49,169 bases of DNA from positions 1 to 49,169 of the forward strand of contig NEUS01000017.1 of NCBI GenBank assembly GCA_002288455.1, written 5' to 3'. This DNA is from Opitutia bacterium Tous-C1TDCM. GTDB lineage: Bacteria > Verrucomicrobiota > Verrucomicrobiia > Opitutales > Opitutaceae. The notes below the pieces were generated by a model. It saw only the letters and a program-made list of their open reading frames with translations. It made no database searches and was not told where the DNA came from. Of the stretch, positions 17,317-25,712 are shown one piece after another; within the stretch, counting starts at the first letter, position 1, and each line of letters begins with the position of its first letter. The translations under genes were made by a program, and so were the position numbers.

Positions 17317-18624
17317 ATGACCACTGTCCTGATCGAAGCCGCCATTATTTGTTGCCTCCTGCTCGCCAACGGCATCTTCGCCATGGCGGAAATCTCCCTC
17401 GTCTCCGCCCGCAAGGGCCGGCTCAAGAAACTCGCCGCCGACGGCCTGCCCGGCGCCGCCTCCGCCCTCGCCCTCGCCCAGGACCCGACCCGCTTCCTCT
17501 CCACGGTCCAGATCGGCATCACCCTCGTCGGCATCTTCGCCGGCGCCTACGGCGGCGCCACCCTTTCGGACTCCGCCGCCCGACTCGTCGCCACCGTGCC
17601 GCTGCTCGAACCCTACAGCCGCGCCATCGGTTTGGTTCTGGTCGTCGGCGCCATCACCTACGCTTCCCTGGTCATCGGCGAACTCGTCCCGAAACGCATC
17701 GGCCTTTCGAACCCCGAGCGCAAAGCAATGCTGGTCGCCGCCCCGATGGCGGCGCTCTCCCGGCTCGCCGCCCCGGCCGTCTGGCTGCTCACCGCCTCCT
17801 CCGACCTCGTGATGAAACTGCTCCGGCTCGGCAAGGAGCCCGAGGCGCCGCCCTCCGAGGAAGAAGTTTCGCAACTGCTCGAACAGGGCGCCGCCGCCGG
17901 CGTCTTCCATCACTCGGAACGCGGCATGGTCGAAGGCGTGCTCCGGCTCGATGCGCGGCCCGTCACCGACATCATGACGCGCCGCAACCGCCTCGTCTTT
18001 CTCAACGCCGCCGACCCCGACGAAATCAACTGGCGCAAGATGGTGAAAAACGGCCATTCCCATTTCCCGGTCTACGAGGGCACGCGCGACCACATCCTCG
18101 GCATGGTCGCCGTCAAGGCGCTCTGGGCCAACGCCGCCATCGGCGTCCCCGGCCATCTGCGCGACCACGTCACCAAGCCGCTCTTCATTCCCCGCTCCGC
18201 CAATCTCGTGCAGGTGCTGGAAACCTTCAAGGCCACCGGCAAACACACCGCGCTCGTGACCGACGAGTACGGCAGTATCCAAGGCATGGTGACGTTGATC
18301 GACGTGATGGAAGCCATCGTCGGCGATTTGCCCGCGGCCGACGCCGGCTCCGCCCCCGACGCCGTCCAGCGCGACGACGGCTCCTGGCTCGTCGACGGAG
18401 CGATGGAAACCGCCGAGCTCCGGCGCCGCTTCGGCTTCGGTCCCCTGCCCGGCGAAGGCGCCGGCGGCTTCGAGACGCTCGGCGGTTTCGTGCTCGCGCG
18501 TCTGGGCCATATTCCGAAGCCGGGCGAGTCGTTCGTCTGGAACGAATGGCGTTTCGAAGTCGTCGACCTCGACCGCAACCGCATCGACAAAGTGCTGCTC
18601 CAGCGCCGCCCGCCCGCGCCCTAA
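17317..18624 (+). CDS. CorC/HlyC-type transporter (DUF21-CBS-CorC domain, CNNM family)
   Basis: The protein has 435 residues. The DUF21/CNNM membrane domain (residues 1-195) contains four hydrophobic segments (LIEAAIICCLLLANGIFAMA, VQIGITLVGIFAGAYGG, RAIGLVLVVGAITYASLVIG, and a segment near residue 140). The CBS pair lies at about 210-340 (RPVTDIMTRRNRLVFLNA; KHTALVTDEYGSIQGMVTLID). The C-terminal CorC_HlyC FAD-like domain covers about 350-430 (DGSWLVDGAMETAELRRRFG). Relatives are implicated in Mg2+/Co2+ efflux or general divalent-cation homeostasis; many are mis-called hemolysins. It stands alone between a divergent ClC gene and a convergent helicase gene. The ATG at 17317 places the first membrane segment right at the N-terminus, as expected. 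Confidence 0.88.
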   Translation: MTTVLIEAAIICCLLLANGIFAMAEISLVSARKGRLKKLAADGLPGAASALALAQDPTRFLSTVQIGITLVGIFAGAYGGATLSDSAARLVATVPLLEPYSRAIGLVLVVGAITYASLVIGELVPKRIGLSNPERKAMLVAAPMAALSRLAAPAVWLLTASSDLVMKLLRLGKEPEAPPSEEEVSQLLEQGAAAGVFHHSERGMVEGVLRLDARPVTDIMTRRNRLVFLNAADPDEINWRKMVKNGHSHFPVYEGTRDHILGMVAVKALWANAAIGVPGHLRDHVTKPLFIPRSANLVQVLETFKATGKHTALVTDEYGSIQGMVTLIDVMEAIVGDLPAADAGSAPDAVQRDDGSWLVDGAMETAELRRRFGFGPLPGEGAGGFETLGGFVLARLGHIPKPGESFVWNEWRFEVVDLDRNRIDKVLLQRRPPAP

Positions 18625-18820
18625 GATTGGGTCTGCGCCGCTGCCCGGGCCGCCTCCGGCCGCGCTCTTTCGGATCTCTTGGCTCCGGCTCGGCCGGAAT
18701 CGCTCCGTTGCGCGAGCTCGGCTGAGAACGTGAGGCGGAGCCGCACGGTATCGCGCTCTGCTCGCCGCTGCTGCGTTCTCTCAACTCTCAACTTCCGACT
18801 CTCATCTCCATATCTCCGAC

Positions 18821-21505
18821 TCAGTCGATCGTGTAAGGCTCCTGCACTTCGTCGCTTTCGACCTGCGCCGACGTCAAGGTGACCAGGCTCCGCAGCGAAG
18901 TGAAATGCTGGCTCAGGTCGAAGTCGCCGCCGAGGCCGCCGATCAGTTTATCGAAGAGATCTTTCTTCGACGCCTTCAGCGCCTGGATGCGTTCCTCGAT
19001 CGTGCCGGCCGTGACCATCCGGTAAACGAAGACCGTATTCGTCTGGCCGATGCGGTGCACGCGGTCGACCGCCTGGGCCTCGACCGCCGGGTTCCACCAC
19101 GGATCGAGCAGGAAAACGTAATCCGCGGCGTGCAAGGTGATGCCCGTGCCGGCGGCCTTGAGCGAAACCAGCATCGCCGCCGCTCCCGTCGCTTGCTGGA
19201 ACGACTGCACCGGCTTCAGCCGGTCCAGCGTCATGCCCGTCAGTTCGTAGCGCGGCAGATCCGGGAAATTCTTCGCCAACGCCTCGCGCACGCGGTCGAG
19301 CAGCATCACGAACTGCGAAAAGATCACGACCTTGTGCCCGCTGCCCACGATCTCGGTCAGCTTTTCGACCAGCAGATTGAGTTTGCCGGAATCCGTCACG
19401 GGCGCCTTGAGCCACGGCAGCATGTCCGGATCGCAGCAGGTCTGGCGCAGGCGCGTGAGCAGCGCGAGGAAGCCGAAGGATTTCTCGCGCATCGCCGCGC
19501 CGACGTCGTCGCCGAGGCGATCGAGCCCCTCGGAACAGATCCGCGCATACTCGGCCCGCTGCACATCCGTGAGCGGGCAGATCAGATCCATCTCGACCTT
19601 CGGCGGCAGCTCGGTCGCGACCTCCCGCTTGGTGCGGCGGAGAATGAACGGTGCCAATTGCGCCCGCAGCCGCGTCAGCGTGCCTTCGCGGTCCGCGTTC
19701 AGGGCCGATTCGAAGGTCGCCCGCGATCCCAGCAGGCCCGGCAGCAGAAACCGGAAGATGCTCCAGAGATCGAGCTGGCGGTTCTCCAGCGGCGTGCCGG
19801 TGAGCACCAGCCGGTGCCGCGACCTCACGGCGAAGCAGGTCTGCGTGATCTTCGCGTCGGGATTCTTGATGAACTGGCCCTCGTCGAGCACGGCGTAGCC
19901 GAACTCCGCCTCCGCCAGCAACGCGCGGTGTTTGCGCAACTGCGTGTAGCTCGCGAGCCAGACCACCGGCTGGTTCCGGTGTTTGAAGTCGTTCCCGGTC
20001 TTGAGCACGTCGACCGGGGTGCCGGGGAAAAATTTCGCCATCTCCTCGCGCCACACCGGCACCACGCTGGCCGGGCAAACAATCAGGCTCGGCCGGTCGG
20101 AAATCGGCCGGGCCGCGAGCAACGACAGCACCTGCAGCGTCTTGCCGAGACCCATCTCGTCGGCGAGCAGACCGTGGCAGCCGACGTCGCAGAGGTGGTG
20201 CATCCACTCGACGCCGCGGCGCTGGTAGGGACGCAGCAATTCCGGCAACGCCGGCGGGGCCGGCGGCGCCGCCAGCACGCTGCGGCGCCATTCCTCGATC
20301 TCGGGCGTCAGCGTGAGCTTCAGCCGCGCGTCGCTGAACAGCGAAAAAATCAGGTACGGCGAAAGCGCGCCGTGGTCGACCGCGCCGGCCGGCTGCGTTT
20401 CCTCCACGTTCCTCTGCCAGGCACTGAAGCTGTCCCACTTCTCCTGGGGCAAGGCGACGATCCCGAGGCTGGGAATGATCACGGGCTGGCCGTTGCGCTT
20501 GAGCAGCGCGTTGACCTCGCTGTCCGTCAGCATGCGCTCGCCGGCGCGAAAGATCCAACGCAGGTTCAGCGCCGCCACCTCGCCGCCGCCCCGCCCCGGC
20601 GCCGCCCGCTCCGCCACCGCCTCGATCTCCACCACGCGCGTGCCCTTGAGCAAATTCGCCGCCTTGTCGTCGAGCTCGATCGTGAACAGGCGCCGCCAGG
20701 CCGGCAGCACGGTGCGGAGGAAATTCGGGATCTCGACCAGCGACTCCATCGTGTAGACGCCCGAGTCCTGATGGTAATGGAAGTGCGCCTTCCGCGCATA
20801 GGCGGCGAGGCCGATGAGCTTCGCCCGCTCGCCGGAGCTGACATGGCTGCCGTCCGCATGCGCGTCGGGCCCGAGCGCGGGATGTTTCGTCTTCTTGTCC
20901 GCATCGAGCCAGGTGGCCTGGAAGGTGAGTCCGCTCGTCTTGGTCTTGAAGACCAGCACGAGGGTGCGGGACGGACCGCTCGCCGAGGCCGGTCGCGCCG
21001 CCCCCGCGCCACTCGCCGTCGCCGGGCGCGGGGCCGGACCGCGGTCGTGATTGACCGCCGAAAGCTTGGCCGGGGCGGTGTGGTTGGACCCGCTGCGGTG
21101 GCCGCTGGAACCTCCGGGCGGATGCGCGAGCCCGTGGCCCGCGTGAGCCTTAGGCGGATCTTCCGGCAACGGCGAGATCTCGTCCGCCACCAATTCCTCG
21201 ATCTCGTGCAATCCCGCCACCGCGAGCGCATGCGCCAGCTCGCGGTCGGTGGACGACGAGCGCACACTCAGGCCCTCCGCGGTCCACTCGATCACCGCGT
21301 ACTCGTCCTTCTTTTCGATCCGGCGATGCACGATCGCGTCCTTGTCGGTGAGCTCCAGCTCCCGGACCTGACCGTCCCGATAGATTTGCCGACCCAGTTC
21401 CAATTGGGCGTCGGTGAAGGCTTCGGTCCAGTCGTTCTCCAGTTTGGAGAACCAGAACTCGAGCGAGTGCGGAGTATAAACGCGCTTGGGGCCGTGGGAC
21501 TGCAT
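18821..21505 (-). CDS. SNF2-family DEAD/DEAH-type helicase
   Basis: The protein has 894 residues from the ATG at 21505; a TTG at 21550 is in frame but less likely. The N-terminal 110 residues resemble the SWIM-associated region of bacterial SNF2 proteins, but the Cys/His zinc ligands are absent. A low-complexity His/Gly/Ala/Pro linker spans about 115-180, and a bacterial SNF2-associated domain covers about 185-400. The ATPase has DEMGLGKTLQ (449-458, Walker A Lys455) and motif II DEGQ (541-544, usually DEAQ or DEAH). The C-terminal helicase lobe ends with VDRVHRIGQT. Such proteins translocate on double-stranded DNA and remodel protein-DNA complexes, for example stalled RNA polymerase. It lies downstream of waaA on the same strand with a 136-bp gap. 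Confidence 0.9.
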   Translation of the reverse strand: MQSHGPKRVYTPHSLEFWFSKLENDWTEAFTDAQLELGRQIYRDGQVRELELTDKDAIVHRRIEKKDEYAVIEWTAEGLSVRSSSTDRELAHALAVAGLHEIEELVADEISPLPEDPPKAHAGHGLAHPPGGSSGHRSGSNHTAPAKLSAVNHDRGPAPRPATASGAGAARPASASGPSRTLVLVFKTKTSGLTFQATWLDADKKTKHPALGPDAHADGSHVSSGERAKLIGLAAYARKAHFHYHQDSGVYTMESLVEIPNFLRTVLPAWRRLFTIELDDKAANLLKGTRVVEIEAVAERAAPGRGGGEVAALNLRWIFRAGERMLTDSEVNALLKRNGQPVIIPSLGIVALPQEKWDSFSAWQRNVEETQPAGAVDHGALSPYLIFSLFSDARLKLTLTPEIEEWRRSVLAAPPAPPALPELLRPYQRRGVEWMHHLCDVGCHGLLADEMGLGKTLQVLSLLAARPISDRPSLIVCPASVVPVWREEMAKFFPGTPVDVLKTGNDFKHRNQPVVWLASYTQLRKHRALLAEAEFGYAVLDEGQFIKNPDAKITQTCFAVRSRHRLVLTGTPLENRQLDLWSIFRFLLPGLLGSRATFESALNADREGTLTRLRAQLAPFILRRTKREVATELPPKVEMDLICPLTDVQRAEYARICSEGLDRLGDDVGAAMREKSFGFLALLTRLRQTCCDPDMLPWLKAPVTDSGKLNLLVEKLTEIVGSGHKVVIFSQFVMLLDRVREALAKNFPDLPRYELTGMTLDRLKPVQSFQQATGAAAMLVSLKAAGTGITLHAADYVFLLDPWWNPAVEAQAVDRVHRIGQTNTVFVYRMVTAGTIEERIQALKASKKDLFDKLIGGLGGDFDLSQHFTSLRSLVTLTSAQVESDEVQEPYTID

Positions 21506-21641
21506 CAGCCTAAAAGCGGAGGAACGTAGGTCGGGGAAAGTCGGGCGCAATCCCGAATTTGGCCCGGGCGAAATTCGATCAGATGCAACGTCGACACGCT
21601 CCGCCCCTTCAGCCGAAAGGGTGCCAAGTCCGCGCGTCGCC

Positions 21642-22931
21642 TCATTTCGCCAGCCGCTCCAACTCCCTTGTTACCACCGCCAACGTGCGCGCCACCGCCC
21701 CGCCGTTGGCCGTCTGCCATGCCGCCGCCGCCGCCGCGAGCCGCGCCCGCTCCGCCGGATCGCCCAGCAGTCGCGGCAGCACCTCCGCCAACGCCGCGGC
21801 CTCCGCCGCCTCCACCGCCGCCCCCCGCGCCAGCAGGTCGCGCGCGATCAGCCGGAAATTTCCCATGCCCGGCCCAAACACCATCGGCCGCGCCAGCGCC
21901 GCGGCCTCCACCGGCGTCTGGCCTTCCGTGTGCGGCGCCAGGCTCTTGCCGACAAAGACGACGTCCGCCAATTGCGTGAACTTGCGCAGCTCGCCCGTCG
22001 TGTCCCCCACCGCGACGTCCACTTCGCCGGGCGCCGGCCCGCGCGAGCGGAAATGGCTCCGCAGGCCCGGCTCCCGCGCCAGCCACCCCGCCAACTCCGC
22101 CCGGCGTTCCGCATGCCGCGGGACCAGCAGCAACGTCACGCGCCGCCCCGCCGCCCGCGCCGCCCGCCATGCCGCCAGCAAGACCGCTTCCTCGCCCGGC
22201 CACGTCGAAGATCCCAGCAGGACGAGACCGTCGCCCAAACCGAGTTCGCGCCGCAGTTGAATCCGCTCCGTTTCGGTCAGCGGTTCGATGGTCACATCGA
22301 GCTTGATGTTGCCCGAGGTCGCCACGCGGTCCGCCGGCACGCCCAGTTCGATGAACCGCGCCGCATCCTGCTCCGAGCACGCCAACACTCGCGTCACGCC
22401 GCGAAACATGAACCGCGCCGCGGCCGGCCAACGCCGCAGCCGCGCATAGCTGCGGTCCGAAAGCCGGGCGTTGAAATTGATCACCGGCACGCCGCGCGCC
22501 GCCGCCTGCGCCAGATGCTCCGGCCAACGTTCGCCTTCCGCCAGCAACACGAGATCCGGCTCGATCCGCCGCCAGGCCCGCGCCGAAAACCACCGGGCAT
22601 CGAGCGGGAAATAGCCGCTGCCCAGCACCGATCCGGAGTAACGGTCGAGCGCCAGGCGCCGCCCGGTGCTGGTCGTCGTCGTCAGAAACACCTCCGCCCC
22701 CGCGGCCCGCAGACCCGCGATGATCGGTCCGACGGCCAGCATCTCCCCGACGCTCACCGCCTGCAGCCACACCCGCGGCCGGCCCCGCTGCTTCGCGGGC
22801 AAACGCGGCAGCGCGCCGAACCGGTGCGCAAACTCGTTCCCGTATCCGCCCCGGCGCCGCATGCGCAGGAGGTAGGCCGGAGCCATGACCACCAGCACGG
22901 GCAGGAAAAGCAGTCGGTACAACCAAAGCAT
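21642..22931 (-). CDS. waaA: 3-deoxy-D-manno-octulosonic acid (KDO) transferase
   Basis: The protein has 429 residues, the usual length. An N-terminal membrane anchor (residues 1-23, LYRLLFLPVLVVMAPAYLL) precedes the GT-B fold. The proposed catalytic Glu sits in AVSVGE (Glu63). Further family motifs are GNIKLD (207-212), VPRHAERRAE (270-279) and VGDTTGEL (308-315). The nucleotide-sugar loop is variant: HTEGQTPVEAAALARP replaces the common GGHNPLEPAA, and the usual ETELWP motif reads AEGERWP (131-137). The enzyme moves KDO from CMP-KDO to lipid IVA at the cytoplasmic face of the inner membrane. Because of the altered loops, number of KDO transferred or acceptor may differ from Escherichia coli WaaA. 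Confidence 0.88.
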   Translation of the reverse strand: MLWLYRLLFLPVLVVMAPAYLLRMRRRGGYGNEFAHRFGALPRLPAKQRGRPRVWLQAVSVGEMLAVGPIIAGLRAAGAEVFLTTTTSTGRRLALDRYSGSVLGSGYFPLDARWFSARAWRRIEPDLVLLAEGERWPEHLAQAAARGVPVINFNARLSDRSYARLRRWPAAARFMFRGVTRVLACSEQDAARFIELGVPADRVATSGNIKLDVTIEPLTETERIQLRRELGLGDGLVLLGSSTWPGEEAVLLAAWRAARAAGRRVTLLLVPRHAERRAELAGWLAREPGLRSHFRSRGPAPGEVDVAVGDTTGELRKFTQLADVVFVGKSLAPHTEGQTPVEAAALARPMVFGPGMGNFRLIARDLLARGAAVEAAEAAALAEVLPRLLGDPAERARLAAAAAAWQTANGGAVARTLAVVTRELERLAK

Positions 22932-23108
22932 CGCGGGGCGCCATTGGCCGCAAATTCGGCGCGCGGGCGCAAAGAAATTCCGGCCGCCGGCCGCAACGCC
23001 GCCGGGGACCTTTCCGCCCTGGCCCGCGCTTGCTTCGGCGCCGGCCGCGTCAGCCGCGCGGTCATTTTGCCGGTCGCGAAAAGATCGGAGTAACGCGCCC
23101 GCCGGCGC

Positions 23109-24152
23109 CTATTCGCCGCGGGAGTCGCCGGCCGGCGGCCCCGCGGCTTCCGGCCCGGCCGCCGTCAGCTCCTCCGCCGTCGCCAACCTCAGGTTGAGCA
23201 ACGGCAGCAGCACCAGCAGGCCCGCCACGGTGAGACCCAGCACCGCGAAGCCCGCAATGTCGTGCACGGTGCCTTCGATCGCCTCGTGCCCATGGGTGTA
23301 CGCCCACGCCGTCAGGAACAGGCTGCGCCCCAGATTCGTGAGAAACGCGAGTCCGAGCGCCGCCGCCACCAGCGCGATTTTTTTCCACGTCCGGTCGACA
23401 AACACCGCCGCCAGAAACGAACCCGCAAACAGGCACGCGGTCAGCGACCGGATCCCGGAACACGCATCCTCCACGCCGACCTGGTTCGGTTTCCCGTCGA
23501 TCGGCGGCAGCACCAGCACGTTGCCCTGCTGCTCGATCGGCAGGCCGAGAAGATCGAAAACCGCGGCCACGACACTCACCACCCGGCGCAGCAGCGCGAG
23601 GTTCACCTGCGACTCCACCGCCGAAACCATCGGCGCCGAAATCAACCACACCGCCGCGGGAAACAGAAACAACCCCGTCAGCCGCACCCGCGGATCGCGC
23701 CGCCAACGGCCCGGCACCGGCGCCGGCGACTCCGGCGCGGCGATGAACAGCAACGGCAGCACAAGGCCGACCATCCCGAGGGTGATCGCCAGCGTGCCCG
23801 GCTGCGACGTCCCCGCGCTCGCCCGGTAGAACGACCCGAGCAAAAACATCAGCGCGCCGCCCGCCAGCATCCCGCCCGCCAGCAACCGCAACCCCCACGC
23901 CGCCGGCCCGGCGGCCCGCACGCTCCCCGCCGCCGCACACGACCGCAGTTCCGTTTCGATCCGCGGCCAACGGTCGTACACCACGAACGCGACAAACGCC
24001 GGCACCAGCCAGCCGAACAGATAGTCTTCCTTCAGCCGCCACCAATGCGACTGGTCCCACGCCGTGAAAACCTGGAATCCCGCCGCCAGCCCCAGCGCGG
24101 CCGGGAACGGCGCGGGCACGGCGGAAAACAGGGAGGGCCGGGAAGGCTGCAT
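23109..24152 (-). CDS. Exosortase/archaeosortase-family transpeptidase
   Basis: The protein has 347 residues and about eight hydrophobic segments. The family catalytic triad is clear: Cys231 in VEDACSGIRSL, Arg276 in TNLGRSLF and His298 in EGTVHDIAG. Exosortases cut C-terminal PEP-CTERM-like sorting signals in the inner membrane of bacteria that make exopolysaccharide. The C-terminal tail (ATAEELTAAGPEAAGPPAGD) is soluble and low complexity, and no EpsI domain is fused. No protein in this window ends in a PEP-CTERM motif, so substrates lie elsewhere. The gene is divergent from a sigma54-dependent activator, an arrangement reminiscent of the PrsK/PrsR regulators of PEP-CTERM systems. The exosortase subfamily could not be decided by eye. 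Confidence 0.92.
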   Translation of the reverse strand: MQPSRPSLFSAVPAPFPAALGLAAGFQVFTAWDQSHWWRLKEDYLFGWLVPAFVAFVVYDRWPRIETELRSCAAAGSVRAAGPAAWGLRLLAGGMLAGGALMFLLGSFYRASAGTSQPGTLAITLGMVGLVLPLLFIAAPESPAPVPGRWRRDPRVRLTGLFLFPAAVWLISAPMVSAVESQVNLALLRRVVSVVAAVFDLLGLPIEQQGNVLVLPPIDGKPNQVGVEDACSGIRSLTACLFAGSFLAAVFVDRTWKKIALVAAALGLAFLTNLGRSLFLTAWAYTHGHEAIEGTVHDIAGFAVLGLTVAGLLVLLPLLNLRLATAEELTAAGPEAAGPPAGDSRGE

Positions 24153-24174
24153 GGTCGCGCAAGCGAACGCGCCG

Positions 24175-24219
24175 CACCGCCGGACGCGAGTCCGTTCCGC
24201 AACCGGGTTTCCGGCGGTG
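24175..24219. repeat. Perfect 10-bp inverted repeat in the exosortase/regulator intergenic region
   Basis: CACCGCCGGA (24175-24184) and TCCGGCGGTG (24210-24219) are exact reverse complements separated by 25 bp. They lie between the divergent exosortase and NtrC-type genes, 23 bp from the exosortase start. The element could be a dimer-binding site for the neighbouring regulator or a leader stem in the exosortase mRNA. Confidence 0.5.
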
Positions 24220-24237
24220 GGCGCCGTGGTTCTGCAG

Positions 24238-24265
24238 CGTTGTCAATTCGGCAACTTCCGTTGTC
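24238..24265. repeat. Direct repeat CGTTGTC spaced by 21 bp before the regulator gene
   Basis: CGTTGTC occurs at 24238-24244 and 24259-24265, exactly two helical turns apart and ending 14 bp before the regulator ATG. The same-face spacing is what a cooperative DNA-binding protein would need. A seven-base repeat could also arise by chance. Confidence 0.3.
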
Positions 24266-24279
24266 GTTTCGGCCCCAGC

Positions 24280-25659
24280 ATGGATCCCGTCTCCCCGCTC
24301 GCCGGCAAACACATCCTCGTCCTCGACGATGTCCCCGAGTTTTGCCACGAGCTCCGCCGCCATCTGAAAGACCATTGCCGGCTGGTCACCGTCTGCACCG
24401 GTCCGCTCCGCGCCCTGCGGCGGCTCAAGTCCGAGCGCCCCGATCTTTTTGTCACCACGCTGATGATGCGCGAGCTCGGCGGGTTCGATGTCGTCCGCCG
24501 CGCGCGCGGCCAGGGCAGCACGCTCCCGATCGTGATGATCACCGGCTACGGCAACGCGCAGACGCCGATCGAGGCGATGCGGCTCGGATGCTCCGACTAC
24601 CTCGAAAAACCGGTGTCGCCCGACGAGCTCCGCGCCCGGCTCGGCAAAATTCTCGCCGCCCAGCAGCGGCCCGCCGGCCGACCCGAATCCGCCCCGGCCC
24701 CGGCCTTGCTCTCCGCCGATCCCGCCATGGGCGCGGTCCTGGAAACCGTCGCCGCCGTCGCGCCGAGCGAGAGCCGCGTCCTCATCCTCGGCGAGACCGG
24801 CACCGGCAAACAGCTCGTCGCCCAGGCCGTCCACGACGCCAGCCCCCGCCGCGCCGGCCCCTTCGTCGAGGTCAATTGCGCCGCGATTCCGGAAAGCCTG
24901 CTCGAAAGCGAACTCTTCGGCCACGAACGCGGCGCCTTTACCGGCGCCACCGACCGCCGCACCGGCCGCTTCGAGGAAGCCGACGGCGGCACCCTCTTCC
25001 TCGACGAAATCGGCGAGATGAGTTTCTCCGTGCAGTCGAAATTGCTGCGCGTGCTGCAGGACGGCCGTTTCAGCCGAGTCGGCGGCAGCGCCGTGCTCCG
25101 CTCCCGCGCCCGCGTCATCGCCGCCACGAACCGCGACCTCCAGCAGGAGGTCGGGGCCGGCCGCTTCCGCGCGGATCTCTTCTACCGGCTCCACGTCATC
25201 ACCCTCACGTTGCCGCCGCTCCGCCGCCGCGCGGACGACATTCCGCTGCTCGCGGAACATTTTCTCCGCCGGTTTCGCGGCCCGCGCCGCCCTCCCTTGG
25301 CTCTCGATCCGGAAGCTGCGCTCCGGCTCCGGCTCTACGCCTGGCCCGGCAACGTGCGCGAACTCGAACATCTCATGGAACGCTTCGCCGCGCTCCATCC
25401 CGGTCCGGTGATCGCGGTGGCGGATCTGCCGGAAACAATCGTGCGGTCCACCGCCGGCGCTCCGGCGGGCCCGCCCGACCTGCTGCTTCACGGGGACTAC
25501 GCTTCCGCCCGCGCCGCCTTCGAACTCGCCTATCTCCGCTCCACCCTGCAAGGCGCCCGCGGCAACATGGCCGCCGCCGCCCGGCTCGCCGGGCTCGACC
25601 GCTCGCACTATTTCCGCCTCGTGCGGCGCCAGGGACTCGACCCGGCGGACTTCCGCTGA
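24280..25659 (+). CDS. NtrC-family sigma54 activator with a degenerate receiver domain
   Basis: The protein has 459 residues. A receiver domain (10-125) retains the acidic pair Asp16-Asp17, Thr88 and Lys110. At the phospho-acceptor position the sequence is PDLFVTTLMM, placing Thr60 where Asp is expected. The AAA+ domain has Walker A GETGTGKQ (171-178), the sigma54-contact loop GAFTGA (218-223), Walker B TLFLDEIGE and WPGNVRELEHL. A Fis-type helix-turn-helix closes the protein (GNMAAAARLAGLDRSHYFRL). It would activate sigma54-RNA polymerase, but not by ordinary Asp phosphorylation. The ATG at 24280 begins just before the receiver fold; the frame is open upstream but without domain-like sequence. 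No histidine kinase is adjacent. Likely targets are the divergent exosortase gene and the gene at 25713, which has a sigma54-like promoter. Confidence 0.9.
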   Translation: MDPVSPLAGKHILVLDDVPEFCHELRRHLKDHCRLVTVCTGPLRALRRLKSERPDLFVTTLMMRELGGFDVVRRARGQGSTLPIVMITGYGNAQTPIEAMRLGCSDYLEKPVSPDELRARLGKILAAQQRPAGRPESAPAPALLSADPAMGAVLETVAAVAPSESRVLILGETGTGKQLVAQAVHDASPRRAGPFVEVNCAAIPESLLESELFGHERGAFTGATDRRTGRFEEADGGTLFLDEIGEMSFSVQSKLLRVLQDGRFSRVGGSAVLRSRARVIAATNRDLQQEVGAGRFRADLFYRLHVITLTLPPLRRRADDIPLLAEHFLRRFRGPRRPPLALDPEAALRLRLYAWPGNVRELEHLMERFAALHPGPVIAVADLPETIVRSTAGAPAGPPDLLLHGDYASARAAFELAYLRSTLQGARGNMAAAARLAGLDRSHYFRLVRRQGLDPADFR

Positions 25660-25674
25660 TCGCGGCTCGCGCAC

Positions 25675-25691
25675 TTGGCATCACACGTGCA
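25675..25691 (+). promoter_or_regulatory. Candidate sigma54 (-24/-12) promoter
   Basis: TTGGCATCACACGTGCA has GG and GC exactly ten bases apart, with TTGGCA at -24 and TGCA at -12. It lies 15 bp after the stop of the sigma54 activator gene and 21 bp before the ATG of the dehydrogenase-like gene. The inner CG of the -24 element and the first T of the -12 element differ from consensus. Confidence 0.45.
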
Positions 25692-25712
25692 AATCACCTT
25701 GTCCCTCTCCTC

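Noticed and set aside
23262-25712. Plus-strand frame joining the exosortase region, the regulator and the dehydrogenase as one long protein
   Set aside because: Only the part from 25713 has domain motifs; the upstream part is out of frame with the regulator and antisense to the exosortase.
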